DNA of 64,000 bases from Delphinus delphis (Eukaryota; Chordata; Mammalia; Artiodactyla; Delphinidae): contig NC_082694.2 in assembly GCF_949987515.2 (NCBI RefSeq), positions 45,904,451-45,968,450 on the forward strand. The letters run 5' to 3'. Positions 1-9,775 of the stretch are shown piece by piece. Made by a program: the position numbers and the translations under genes. The notes under the pieces were generated by a model. It saw only the letters and a list, made by a program, of their open reading frames with translations, was not told where the DNA came from and made no database searches. The stretch's first letter is position 1, and each line of letters begins with the position of its first letter.

Positions 1-2374
1 GTTAGGGGACGGGGACGGTTTAGGGTCCAGGTGAGGGTACCACAATGCTCTAGGGGAAGCGTACGTGCGAGGGCGCCGGTTAGTGTTAGTGTAAGGGTTA
101 GGATTAGGGGACGGCTGAGGGTCAGGCTTTCGGGAAGGGTTAGGGTTAGGGTTCGGGCTAGGGTTAGGGTTAGGGGACGGGGACGGTTTAGGGTCCAGGT
201 GAGGGTACGACAACGCTTTAGGGGGAGCGTACGTGTGAGGGCGCGGGTTAGTCTTAGCGTACGGGTTAGGATTAGGGGACGGGTGAGGGTCAGGCTTCGG
301 GGAAGGGTTAGGGTTAGGGTTCGGGCTAGGGTTAGGGTTAGGGGACGGGGACGGTTTAGGGTCCAGGTGAGGGTACGACAACGCTTTAGGGGGAGCGTAC
401 GTGTGAAGGCGCGGGTTAGTGTTAGCGTACGGTTTAGGATTAGGGGACGGCTGAGGGTCAGGCTTCGGGGAAGGGTTAGGGTTAGGGTTCGGGCTAGGGT
501 TAGGGCTAGGGGATGGGGACGGTTTAGGGTCCAGGTGAGGGTACGACAACGCTTTAGGGGGAGCGTACGTGTGAGGGTGCTGGTTAGTGTTAGCGTACGG
601 GTTAGGATTAGGGGACGGCTGAGGGTCAGGCTTCGGGGAAGGGTTAGGGTTAGGGTTCGGGCTAGGGTTAGGGTTAGGGGACGGGGACGGTTTAGGGTCC
701 AGGTGAGGGTACGACAACGCTTTAGGGGGAGCGTACGTGTGAGGGCGCGGGTTAGTGTTAGCGTACGGGTTAGGATTTGGGGACGGCTTGGGTCAGGCTT
801 CGGGGAAGGGTTAGGGTTAGGGTTCGGGCTAGGATTAGGGTTAGGGGACGACGACGGTTTAGGGTCCAGGTGAGGGTACGACAACGCTTTAGGGGGAGCG
901 TACGTGTGAGGGCGCGGGTTAGTGTTAGCGTACGGGTTAGGATTAGGGGACGGGTGAGGGTCAGGCTTCGGGGAAGGGTTAGGGTTAGGGTTCGGTCTAG
1001 GGTTAGGGTTAGGGGACGGGGACGGTTTAGGGTTCAGGTGAGGGTACGACAACGCTTTAGGGGGAGCGTACGTGTGAGGGCGCAGGTTAGTGTTAGCGTA
1101 CGGGTTAGGATTAGAGGACGGGTGAGTGTCATTCTTCGGGGAAGGGTTAGGGTTAGGGTTCGGGCTAGGGTTAGTGTTAGGGGACGGGGACGGTTTAGGG
1201 TCCATGTGAGGGTACGACAACGCTTTAGGGGGAGCGTACGTGTGAGGGTGCGGGTGAGTGTTAGCGTACGGGTTAGGATTAGGGGACGGCTTGGGTCAGG
1301 CTTCGGGGAAGGGTTAGGGTTAGGGTTCGGGCTAGGGTTAGGGTTAGGGGACGGGGACGGTTTAGGGTCCAGGTGAGGGTACGACAACGCTTTAGGGGGA
1401 GCGTACGTGTGAGGGTGCGGGTTAGTGTTAGTGTACGGGTTAGGATTTGGGGACGGGTGAGGGTCAGGCTTCGGGGAAGGGTTAGGGTTAGGGTTCGGGC
1501 TAGGCTTAGGGTTAGGGGACGGGGACGGTTTAGGGTCCAGGTGAGGGTACGACAACGCTTTAGGGGGAGCGTACGTGTGAGGGCGCGGGTTAGTGTTAGC
1601 GTACGGGTTAGGATTAGGGGACGGGTGAGGGTCAGGCTTCGGGGAAGGGTTAGGGTTAGGGTTCGGGCTAGGGTTAGGGTTAGGGGACGGGGACGGTTTA
1701 GGGTTCAGGTGAGGGTACGACAACGCTTTAGGGGGAGCGTACGTGTGAGGGCGCGGGTTAGTGTTAGCGTACGGGTTAGGATTAGAGGACGGGTGAGGGT
1801 CATTCTTCGGGGAAGGGTTAGGGTTAGGGTTCGGGCTAGGGTTAGTGTTAGGGGACGGGGACGGTTTAGGGTCCAGGTGAGGGTACGACAACGCTTTAGG
1901 GGGAGCGTACGTGTGAGGGCGCGGGTTAGTGTTAGCGTACGGGTTAGGATTAGGGGACGGGTGAGTGTCAGGCTTCGGGGAAGGGCTAGAGTTAGGGTTC
2001 GGGCTAGGGTTAGGGTTAGGGGACGGGGACGGTTTAGGGTCCAGGTGAGGGTACGACAACGCTTTAGGGGGAGCTTACGTGTGAGGGCGCGGGTTAGTGT
2101 TAGCGTACGGGTTAGGATTAGAGGACGGGTGAGGGTCAGGCTTCGGGGAAGGGTTAGGGTTAGGGTTCGGGCTAGGGTTAGGGTTAGGGGACGGGGACGG
2201 TTTAGGGTCCAGGTGAGGGTACGACAACGCTTTAGGGGGAGCGTACGTGTGAGGGCGCGGGATACTGTTAGCGTACGGGTTAGGATTAGGGGATGGGTGA
2301 GGGTCAGGCTTCGGGGAAGGTTTAGGGTTAGGATTCGGGCTAGGGTTAGGGTTAGGGGACGGGGACGGTTTAGG

Positions 2375-2416
2375 GTCCAGGTGAGGGTACGACAACGCTT
2401 TAGGGGGAGCGTACGT
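2375..2416 (+). other. Least telomere-like core of the monomer (hexamers 5-11)
   Basis: Seven consecutive hexamers here include GTCCAG, GTACGA, CAACGC, GGGAGC and GTACGT, the blocks furthest from GTTAGG. The segment is nonetheless well kept from copy to copy, so it serves as the best monomer landmark. Recurrent variants in it (ACTATGC, ACAAAGC, ACAATGC, TTTACGG, TTTATGG) define monomer subtypes. No known protein-binding site is recognised. Confidence 0.7.
2408..2415 (+). repeat. AGCGTACG motif, first copy in the monomer
   Basis: The 8-mer AGCGTACG has a palindromic core, CGTACG, and spans hexamers 10 and 11. The same 8-mer recurs 30 bp (five hexamers) downstream. Both are present in most monomers, so the array carries two CGTACG sites per 168 bp, spaced 30 and 138 bp apart. 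A function is unknown. Confidence 0.8.
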
Positions 2417-2434
2417 GTGAGGGCGCGGGTTAGT

Positions 2435-2518
2435 GTTAGCGTACGGGTTAGGATTAGGGGACGGGTGAGGGTCAGGCTTCGGGGAAGGGTTAGGGTTAGG
2501 GTTCGGGCTAGGGTTAGG
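2435..2518 (+). repeat. Right half-monomer (84 bp, hexamers 15-28)
   Basis: This is the partner of the left half at 2351-2434. It is the more telomere-like half: four of the five exact GTTAGG blocks (17, 24, 25, 28) lie here, and it ends in the TTAGGG-rich stretch. The left half holds most of the diverged blocks. Array rearrangements at 48528, 58842 and 63611 remove exactly 84 bp, which is what pairing between the two halves would produce. Confidence 0.5.
2438..2445 (+). repeat. AGCGTACG motif, second copy in the monomer
   Basis: This is the second occurrence of the 8-mer, spanning hexamers 15 and 16 and followed by GG where the first copy is followed by TG. Several subtypes have lost the palindrome here through C-to-T changes (CGTATG, as in the monomers at 36.05, 36.89, 39.74, 42.77 and 53.08 kb). 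Confidence 0.8.
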
Positions 2519-2522
2519 GTTA
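2490..2522 (+). promoter_or_regulatory. Cluster of three YTAGGGTTR sites (telomere Myb-domain target)
   Basis: The monomer junction contains TTAGGGTTA at 2490-2498, CTAGGGTTA at 2508-2516 and TTAGGGTTA at 2514-2522, the last one running into the next monomer. All three fit YTAGGGTTR, the known target of the Myb domains of vertebrate TRF1 and TRF2. The T-to-C change in hexamer 27 happens to keep the pyrimidine. Repeated over the array, this gives on the order of a thousand potential sites. Whether the host has TRF-type proteins and whether they bind here is inference. Confidence 0.5.
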
Positions 2523-5500
2523 GGGGACGGTGACGGTTTAGGGTCCAGGTGAGGGTACGACAACGCTTTAGGGGGAGCGTACGTGTGAGGGCGTGGTTTA
2601 GTGTTAGCATACGGGTTAGGATTAGGGGACGGCTGAGTGTCAGGCTTCGGGGAAGGGTTAGGGTTAGGGTTCGGGCTAGGGTTAGGGTTAGGGGACGGGG
2701 ACGGTTTAGGGTCCAGGTGAGGGTACGACAACGCTTTAGGGGGAGCGTACGTGTGAGGGCGCGGGTTAGTGTTAGCGTACGGGTTAGGATTAGGGGATGG
2801 CTGAGGGTCAGGCTTCGGGGAAGGGTTAGGGTTAGGGTTCGGGCTAGGGTTAGGGTTAAGGGACGGGGACGGTTTAGGGTCCAGGTGAGGGTACGACAAC
2901 GCTTTAGGGGGAGCGTACGTGTGAGGGCACGGGTTACTGTTAGCGTACGTGTTAGGATTAGGGGACGGGTGAGGGTCAGGCTTCGGGGAAGGGTTAGGGT
3001 TAGGGTTCGGGCTAGGGTTAGGGTTAGGGGATGGGTACGGTTTAGGGTCCAGGTGAGGGTACGACAACGCTTTAGGGGGAGCGTACGTGTGAGGGCGCGG
3101 GTTAGTGTTAGCGTACGGGTTAGGATTAGGGGACGGGTGAGGGTCAGGCTTCGGGGAAGGGTTAGGGTTAGGTTTCGGGCTAGGGTTAGTGTTAGGGGAC
3201 GGGGACGGTTTAGGGTCCAGGTGAGGGTACGACAACGCGTTAGGGGGAGCCTACGTGTGAGGGCGCGGGTTAGCGTTAGCTTACGGGTTAGGATTAGGGG
3301 ACGGGTGAGGGTCAGGTTTCGCGGAAGGGTTAGGGTTAGGGTTCGGGCTAGGGTTAGGGTTAGGGGATGGGGACGGTTTAGGGTCCAGGTGAGGGTACAA
3401 CAACGCGTTAGGGGGAGCGTACGTGTGAGGGCGCGGGTTAGTGTTAGCGTACGGGTTAGGATTTGGGGACGGCTTGGGTCAGGCTTCGGGGAAGGGTTAG
3501 GGTTAGGGTTCGGGCTAGGGTTAGGGTTAGGGGACGGGGACGGTTTAGGGTCCAGCTGAGGGTACGACAACGCTTTAGGGGGAGCGTACGTGTGAGGGCG
3601 CGGGTTAGTGTTAGCGTACGGGTTAGGATTAGGGGACGGGTGAGGGTCAGGCTTCGGGGAAGGGTTAGGGTTAGGGTTCGGGCTAGGGTTAGGGTTAGGG
3701 GATGGGAACGGTTTAGGGTCCAGGTGAGGGTATGACAACGCTTTAGGGGGAGCGTACGTGTGAGGGCGCGGGTTAGTGTTAGCGTACGGGTTAGCATTAG
3801 GGGACGGCTGAGGGTCAGGCTTCGGGGAAGGGTTAGGGTGAGGGTTCGGGCTAGCGTTAGGGTTAGGGGACGGGGACGGTTTAGGGTCCAGGTGAGGGTA
3901 TGACAACGCTTTAGGGGGAGCGTACGTGTGAGGGCGCGGGTTAGTGTTAGCGTACGGGTTACGATTAGGGGATGGCTGAGGGTCAGGCTTCGGGGAAGGG
4001 TTAGGGTTAGGGTTCGGGCTAGGGTTAGGGTTAGGGGACGGGGACGGTTTAGGGTCCAGGTGAGGGTACGACAACGCTTTAGGGGGAGCGTACGTGTGAG
4101 GGCGCGGGTTAGTGTTAGCCTACGGGTTAGGATTAGGGGACGGGTGAGGGTCAGGCTTCGGGGAAGGGTTAGGGTTAGGGTTCGGGCTAGGGTTAGGGTT
4201 AGGGGACGGGGACGGTTTAGGGTCCAGGTGAGGGTACGACAACGCTTTAGGGGGAGCGTACGTGTGAGGGCGTGGTTTAGTGTTAGCATACGGGTTAGGA
4301 TTAGGGGACGGCTGAGGGTCAGGCTTCGGGGAAGGGTTAGGGTTAGGGTTCGGGCTAGGGTTAGGGTTAGGGGACGGGGACGGTTTAGGGTCCAGGTGAG
4401 GGTACGACAACGCTTTAGGGGGAGCGTACGTGTGAGGGCGCGGGTTAGTGTTAGCGTACGGGTTAGGATTAGGGGATGGCTGAGGGTCAGGCTTCGGGGA
4501 AGGGTTAGGGTTAGGGTTCGGGCTAGGGTTAGTGTTAGGGGACGGGGACGGTTTAGGGTCCAGGTGAGGGTACGACAACGCTTTAGGGGGAGCGTACGTG
4601 TGAGGGTGCGGGTTAGTGTTATCGTACGGGTTAGGATTAGGGGACAGGTGAGTGTCAGGCTTCGGGGAAGTGTTAGGGTTAGGGTTCGGGCTAGGGTTAG
4701 GGTTAGGGGACGGGGACGGTTTAGGGTCCAGGTGCGGGTACGACAACGCTTTAGGGGGAGCGTACCTGTGAGGGCGCGGGTTAGTGTTAGCGTACGGGTT
4801 AGGATTAGGGAACGGGTGAGGGTCAGGCTTCGGGGAAGGGTTAGGGTTAGGGTTCGGTCTAGGGTTAGGGTTAGGGGACGGGGACGGTTTAGGGTCCAGG
4901 TGAGGGTACGACAACGCTTTAGGGGGAGCGTACGTGTGAGGGCGCGGGTTAGCGTTAGCGTACGGGTTAGGATTAGGGGACGGGTGAGGGTCAGGCTTCG
5001 GGGAAGGGTTAGGGTTAGGGTTCGGGCTAGGGTTAGGGTTAGGGGACGGGGACGGTTTAGGGTCCAGGTGAGGGTACGACAACGCTTTAGGGGGAGCGTA
5101 CATGTGAGGGCGCGGGTTAGTGTTAGCGTACGGGTTAGGATTAGGGGACGGGTGAGGGTCAGGCTTCGGGGAAGGGTTAGGGTTAGGGTTCGGGCTAGGG
5201 TTAGGGTTAGGGGACGGGGACGGTTTAGGGTCCAGGTGAGGGTACGACAACGCTTTAGGGGGAGCGTACGTGTGAGGGCGCGGGTTAGTGTTATCGTACG
5301 GGTTAGGATTAGGGGACGGCTGAGGGTCAGGCTTCGGGGAAGGGTTAGGGTTAGGGTTCGGGCTAGGGTTAGGGTTAGGGGACGGGGACGGTTTAGGGTC
5401 CAGGTGAGGGTACGACAACGCTTTAGGGGGAGCGTACGTGTGAGGGCGCGGGTTAGTGTTAGCGTACGGGTTAGGATTAGGGGACGGGTGAGGGTCAGGC

Positions 5501-5769
5501 TTCGGGGAACGGTTAGGGTTAGGGTTCGGGCTAGGGTTAGGGTTAGGGGACGGGGACAGTTTAGGGTCCAGGTGAGGGTACGACAACGCTTTAGGGGGAG
5601 CGTACGTGTGAGGGCGCGGGTTAGTGTTAGCGTACGGGTTAGGATTAGGGGACGGGTGAGGGTCAGGCTTTGGGGAAGGGTTAGGGTTACGGTTCGGGCT
5701 AGGGTTAGGGTTAGGGGACGGGGACGGTTTAGGGTCCAGGTGAGGGTACGACAACGCTTTAGGGGGAGC

Positions 5770-8700
5770 GTACGTGTGAAGGCGCGGGTTAGTGTTAGCG
5801 TACGGTTTAGGATTAGGGGACGGGTGAGGGTCAGGCTTCGGGGAAGGGTTAGGGTTAGGGTTCGGGCTAGGGTTAGGGTTAGGGGACGGGGACGGTTTAG
5901 GGTCCAGGTGAGGGTACGACAACGCTTTAGGGGGAGCGTACGTGTGAGGGCGCGGGTTAGTGTTAGCGTACGGGTTAGGATTTGGGGACGGCTTGGGTCA
6001 GGCTTCGGGGAAGGGTTAGGGTTAGGGTTCGGGCTAGGATTAGGGTTAGGGGACGACGACGGTTTAGGGTCCAGGTGAGGGTACGACAACGCTTTAGGGG
6101 GAGCGTACGTGTGAGGGCGCGGGTTAGTGTTAGCGTACGGGTTAGGATTAGGGGACGGGTGAGGGTCAGGCTTCGGGGAAGGGTTAGGGTTAGGGTTCGG
6201 TCTAGGGTTAGGGTTAGGGGACGGGGACGGTTTAGGGTTCAGGTGAGGGTACGACAACGCTTTAGGGGGAGCGTACGTGTGAGGGCGCAGGTTAGTGTTA
6301 GCGTACGGGTTAGGATTAGAGGACGGGTGAGTGTCATTCTTCGGGGAAGGGTTAGGGTTAGGGTTCGGGCTAGGGTTAGTGTTAGGGGACGGGGACGGTT
6401 TAGGGTCCATGTGAGGGTACGACAACGCTTTAGGGGGAGCGTACGTGTGAGGGTGCGGGTGAGTGTTAGCGTACGGGTTAGGATTAGGGGACGGCTTGGG
6501 TCAGGCTTCGGGGAAGGGTTAGGGTTAGGGTTCGGGCTAGGGTTAGGGTTAGGGGACGGGGACGGTTTAGGGTCCAGGTGAGGGTACGACAACGCTTTAG
6601 GGGGAGCGTACGTGTGAGGGTGCGGGTTAGTGTTAGCGTACGGGTTAGGATTTGGGGACGGGTGAGGGTCAGGCTTCGGGGAAGGGTTAGGGTTAGGGTT
6701 CGGGCTAGGCTTAGGGTTAGGGGACGGGGACGGTTTAGGGTCCAGGTGAGGGTACGACAACGCTTTAGGGGGAGCGTACGTGTGAGGGCGCGGGTTAGTG
6801 TTAGCGTACGGGTTAGGATTAGGGGACGGGTGAGGGTCAGGCTTCGGGGAAGGGTTAGGGTTAGGGTTCGGGCTAGGGTTAGGGTTAGGGGACGGGGACG
6901 GTTTAGGGTTCAGGTGAGGGTACGACAACGCTTTAGGGGGAGCGTACGTGTGAGGGCGCGGGTTAGTGTTAGCGTACGGGTTAGGATTAGGGGACGGGTG
7001 AGTGTCAGGCTTCGGGGAAGGGCTAGAGTTAGGGTTCGGGCTAGGGTTAGGGTTAGGGGACGGGGACGGTTTAGGGTCCAGGTGAGGGTACGACAACGCT
7101 TTAGGGGGAGCTTACGTGTGAGGGCGCGGGTTAGTGTTAGCGTACGGGTTAGGATTAGAGGACTGGTGAGGGTCAGGCTTCGGGGAAGGGTTAGGGTTAG
7201 GGTTCGGGCTAGGGTTAGGGTTAGGGGACGGGGACGGTTTAGGGTCCAGGTGAGGGTACGACAACGCTTTAGGGGGAGCGTACGTGTGATGGCGCGGGAT
7301 ACTGTTAGCGTACGGGTTAGGATTAGGGGACGGGTGAGGGTCAGGCTTCGGGGAAGGTTTAGGGTTAGGGTTCGGGCTAGGGTTAGAGTTAGGGGATGGG
7401 GACGGTTTAGGGTCCAGGTGAGGGTACGACAACGCTTTACGGGGAGCGTACGTGTGAGGGCGCGGGTTAGTGTTAGCGTACGGGTTAGGATTAGGGGATG
7501 GGTGAGGGTCAGGCTTCGGGGAAGGTTTAGGGTTAGGTTTCGGGCTAGGGTTAGGGTTAGGGGACGGGGACGGTTTAGGGTCCAGGTGAGGGTACGACAA
7601 CGCTTTAGGGGGAGCCTACGTGTGAGGGCGCGGGTTAGCGTTAGCGTACGGGTTAGGATTAGGGGACGGGTGAGGGTCAGGTTTCGGGGAAGGGTTAGGG
7701 TTAGGGTTCGGGCTAGGGTTAGGGTTAGGGGACGGGGACGGTTTAGGGTCCATGTGAGGGTACGACAACGCGTTAGGGGGAGCGTACGTGTGAGGGCGCG
7801 GGTTAGTGTTAGCGTACGGGTTAGGATTTGGGGACGGCTTGGGTCAGGCTTCGGGGAAGGGTTAGGGTTAGGGTTCGGGCTAGGGTTAGGGTTAGGGGAC
7901 GGGGACGGTTTAGGGTCCAGGTGAGGGTACGACAACGCTTTAGGGGGAGCGTACGTGTGAAGGCGCGGGTTAGTGTTAGCGTACGGGTTAGGATTAGGGG
8001 ACGGGTGAGGGTCAGGCTTCGGGGAAGGGTTAGGGTTAGGGTTCGGGCTAGGGTTAGGGTTAGGGGACGGTGACGGTTTAGGGTCCAGGTGAGGGTACGA
8101 CAACGCTTTAGGGGGAGCGTACGTGTGAGGGCGTGGTTTAGTGTTAGCATACGGGTTAGGATTAGGGGACGGCTGAGGGTCAGGCTTCGGGGAAGGGTTA
8201 GGGTTAGGGTTCGGGCTAGGGTTAGGGTTAGGGGACGGGGACGGTTTAGGGTCCAGGTGAGGGTACGACAACGCTTTAGGGGGAGCGTACGTGTGAGGGC
8301 GCGGGTTAGTGTTAGCGTACGGGTTAGGATTAGGGGATGGCTGAGGGTCAGGCTTCGGGGAAGGGTTAGGGTTAGGGTTCGGGCTAGGGATAGTGTTAGG
8401 GGACGGGGACGGTTTAGGGTCCAGGTGAGGGTACGACAACGCTTTAGGGGGAGCGTACGTGTGAGGGTGCGGGTTAGTGTTAGCGTACGGGTTAGGATTA
8501 GGGGACGGGTGAGGGTCAGGCTTCGGGGAAGTGTTAGGGTTAGGGTTCGGGCTAGGGTTAGGGTTAGGGGACGGGGACGGTTTAAGGTCCAGGTGAGGGT
8601 ATGACAACGCTTTAGGGGGAGCGTACGTGTGAGGGCGCGGGTTAGTGTTAGCGTACGGGTTAGGATTAGGGGATGGCTGAGGGTCAGGCTTCGGGGAAGG

Positions 8701-9775
8701 GTTAGGGTTAGGGTTCGGGCTAGGGTTAGGGTTAGGGGACGGGGACGGTTTAGGGTCCAGGTGAGGGTACGACAACGCTTTATGGGGAGCGTACGTGTGA
8801 GGGCGCGGGTTACTGTTAGCGTACGTGTTAGGATTAGGGGACGGGTGAGGGTCAGGCTTCGGGGAAGGGTTAGGGTTAGGGTTCGGGCTAGGGTTAGGGT
8901 TAGGGGATGGGTACGGTTTAGGGTCCAGGTGAGGGTACGACAACGCTTTAGGGGGAGCGTACGTGTGAGGGCGCGGGTTAGTGTTAGCGTACAGGTTAGG
9001 ATTAGGGGACGGGTGAGGGTCAGGCTTCGGGGAAGGGTTAGGGTTAGGTTTCGGGCTAGGGTTAGTGTTAGGGGACGGGGATGGTTTAGGGTCCAGGTGA
9101 GGGTACGACAACGCGTTAGGGGGAGCCTACGTGTGAGGGCGCGGGTTAGCGTTAGCTTACGGGTTAGGATTAGGGGACGGGTGAGGGTCAGGTTTAGGGA
9201 AGTGTTAGGGTTAGGGTTCGGGCTAGGGTTAGGGTTAGGGGATGGGGACGGTTTAGGGTCCAGGTGAGGGTACGACAACGCGTTAGGGGGAGCGTACGTG
9301 TGAGGGCGCGGGTTAGTGTTAGCGTACGGGTTAGGATTTGGGGACGGCTTGGGTCAGGCTTCGGGGAAGGGTTAGGGTTAGGGTTCGGGCTAGGGTTAGG
9401 GTTAGGGGACGGGGACGGTTTAGGGTCCAGGTGAGGGTACGACAACGCTTTAGGGGGAGCGTACGTGTGAGGGCGCGGGTTAGTGTTAGCGTACGGGTTA
9501 GGATTAGGGGACGGGTGAGGGTCAGGCTTCGGGGAAGGGTTAGGGTTAGGGTTCGGGCTAGGGTTAGGGTTAGGGGATGGGAACGGTTTAGGGTCCAGGT
9601 GAGGGTACGACAACGCTTTAGGGGGAGCGTACGTGTGAGGGCGCGGGTTAGTGTTAGCGTACGGGTTAGCATTAGGGGACGGCTGAGGGTCAGGCTTCGG
9701 GGAAGGGTTAGGGTGAGGGTTCGGGCTAGCGTTAGGGTTAGGGGACGGGGACGGTTTAGGGTCCAGGTGAGGGTA
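5770..9775 (+). repeat. Diverged block A, copy 2
   Basis: This is the counterpart of about 400-3,900. Shared private variants in order are GTGAAGGCGC (5,774; copy 1 at 401), the CTTGGGTCAGG deletion (5,982; 777), GGGCTAGAGTT (about 7,020; 1,983), the GTTACTGTTAGC monomer (8,809; 2,933) and TTAGCATTAGG (about 9,666; 3,791). The changing offsets show whole-monomer gains and losses since duplication. It is clearly older than the duplications to the right. Confidence 0.65.

Larger units (their letters stand above)
2351..2434 (+). repeat. Left half-monomer (84 bp, hexamers 1-14)
   Basis: Aligned without gaps to the right half, 55 of 84 bases match (hand count). At neighbouring hexamer shifts of 13 and 12 the whole monomer matches itself at 98 and 93 of 168. 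Distinctive blocks recur 14 hexamers apart: the only two that start with C (8 and 22), the only two that start with GC (13 and 27), GTGAGG at 6 and 20, and the TTTAGG/ATTAGG pair at 4 and 18. This suggests the monomer arose as a dimer of an 84-bp unit. The excess similarity is modest, so this is an inference. Confidence 0.5.
2351..2518 (+). repeat. Representative consensus monomer (28 hexamers)
   Basis: This copy carries the common base at every position I compared. Numbering hexamers 1-28 from 2351, exact GTTAGG occurs at 1, 17, 24, 25 and 28. One-mismatch versions are 4, 6, 9, 12, 14, 15, 18, 20, 21, 26 and 27. The most altered blocks are 2, 3, 5, 7, 8, 10, 11, 13, 16, 19, 22 and 23. By column, position 5 is G in 27 of 28, position 6 is G in 22, position 1 is G in 23, and position 4 is A (17) or C (11) and never G or T. 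The monomer holds 13 CpG dinucleotides. Its length is a multiple of both 6 and 3, which is why hexamer phase and reading frame survive from copy to copy. Confidence 0.95.
400..3900 (+). repeat. Diverged block A, copy 1
   Basis: This block is related to about 5,770-9,775. A rare variant in which GGATTTGGGG is followed by CTTGGGTCAGG (a 1-bp deletion) at 777 recurs at 5,982. The segments from there on match at an offset of 5,205 apart from sparse substitutions (for example 1431 T against 6636 C). Copy 1 has an extra monomer near 570-740 and another near 1,715-1,882, so the offset drops to 5,037. It later rises to about 5,875, meaning copy 2 gained monomers further on. Similarity fades near 3,900. 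Boundaries are approximate. Confidence 0.65.

Noticed and set aside
2471..2512. CENP-B box in the monomer (TTCGNNNNANNCGGG)
   Set aside because: The first half, TTCG with A five bases later, occurs twice (CTTCGGGGAA and GTTCGGGCTA), but the required CGGG is replaced by GTTA in both, so the box is incomplete.
2351..2518. Relation to the 171-bp primate alpha satellite because of similar length
   Set aside because: Composition (61% GC, G-rich strand) and hexamer structure are unlike alpha satellite. The similar length probably reflects nucleosome spacing only.
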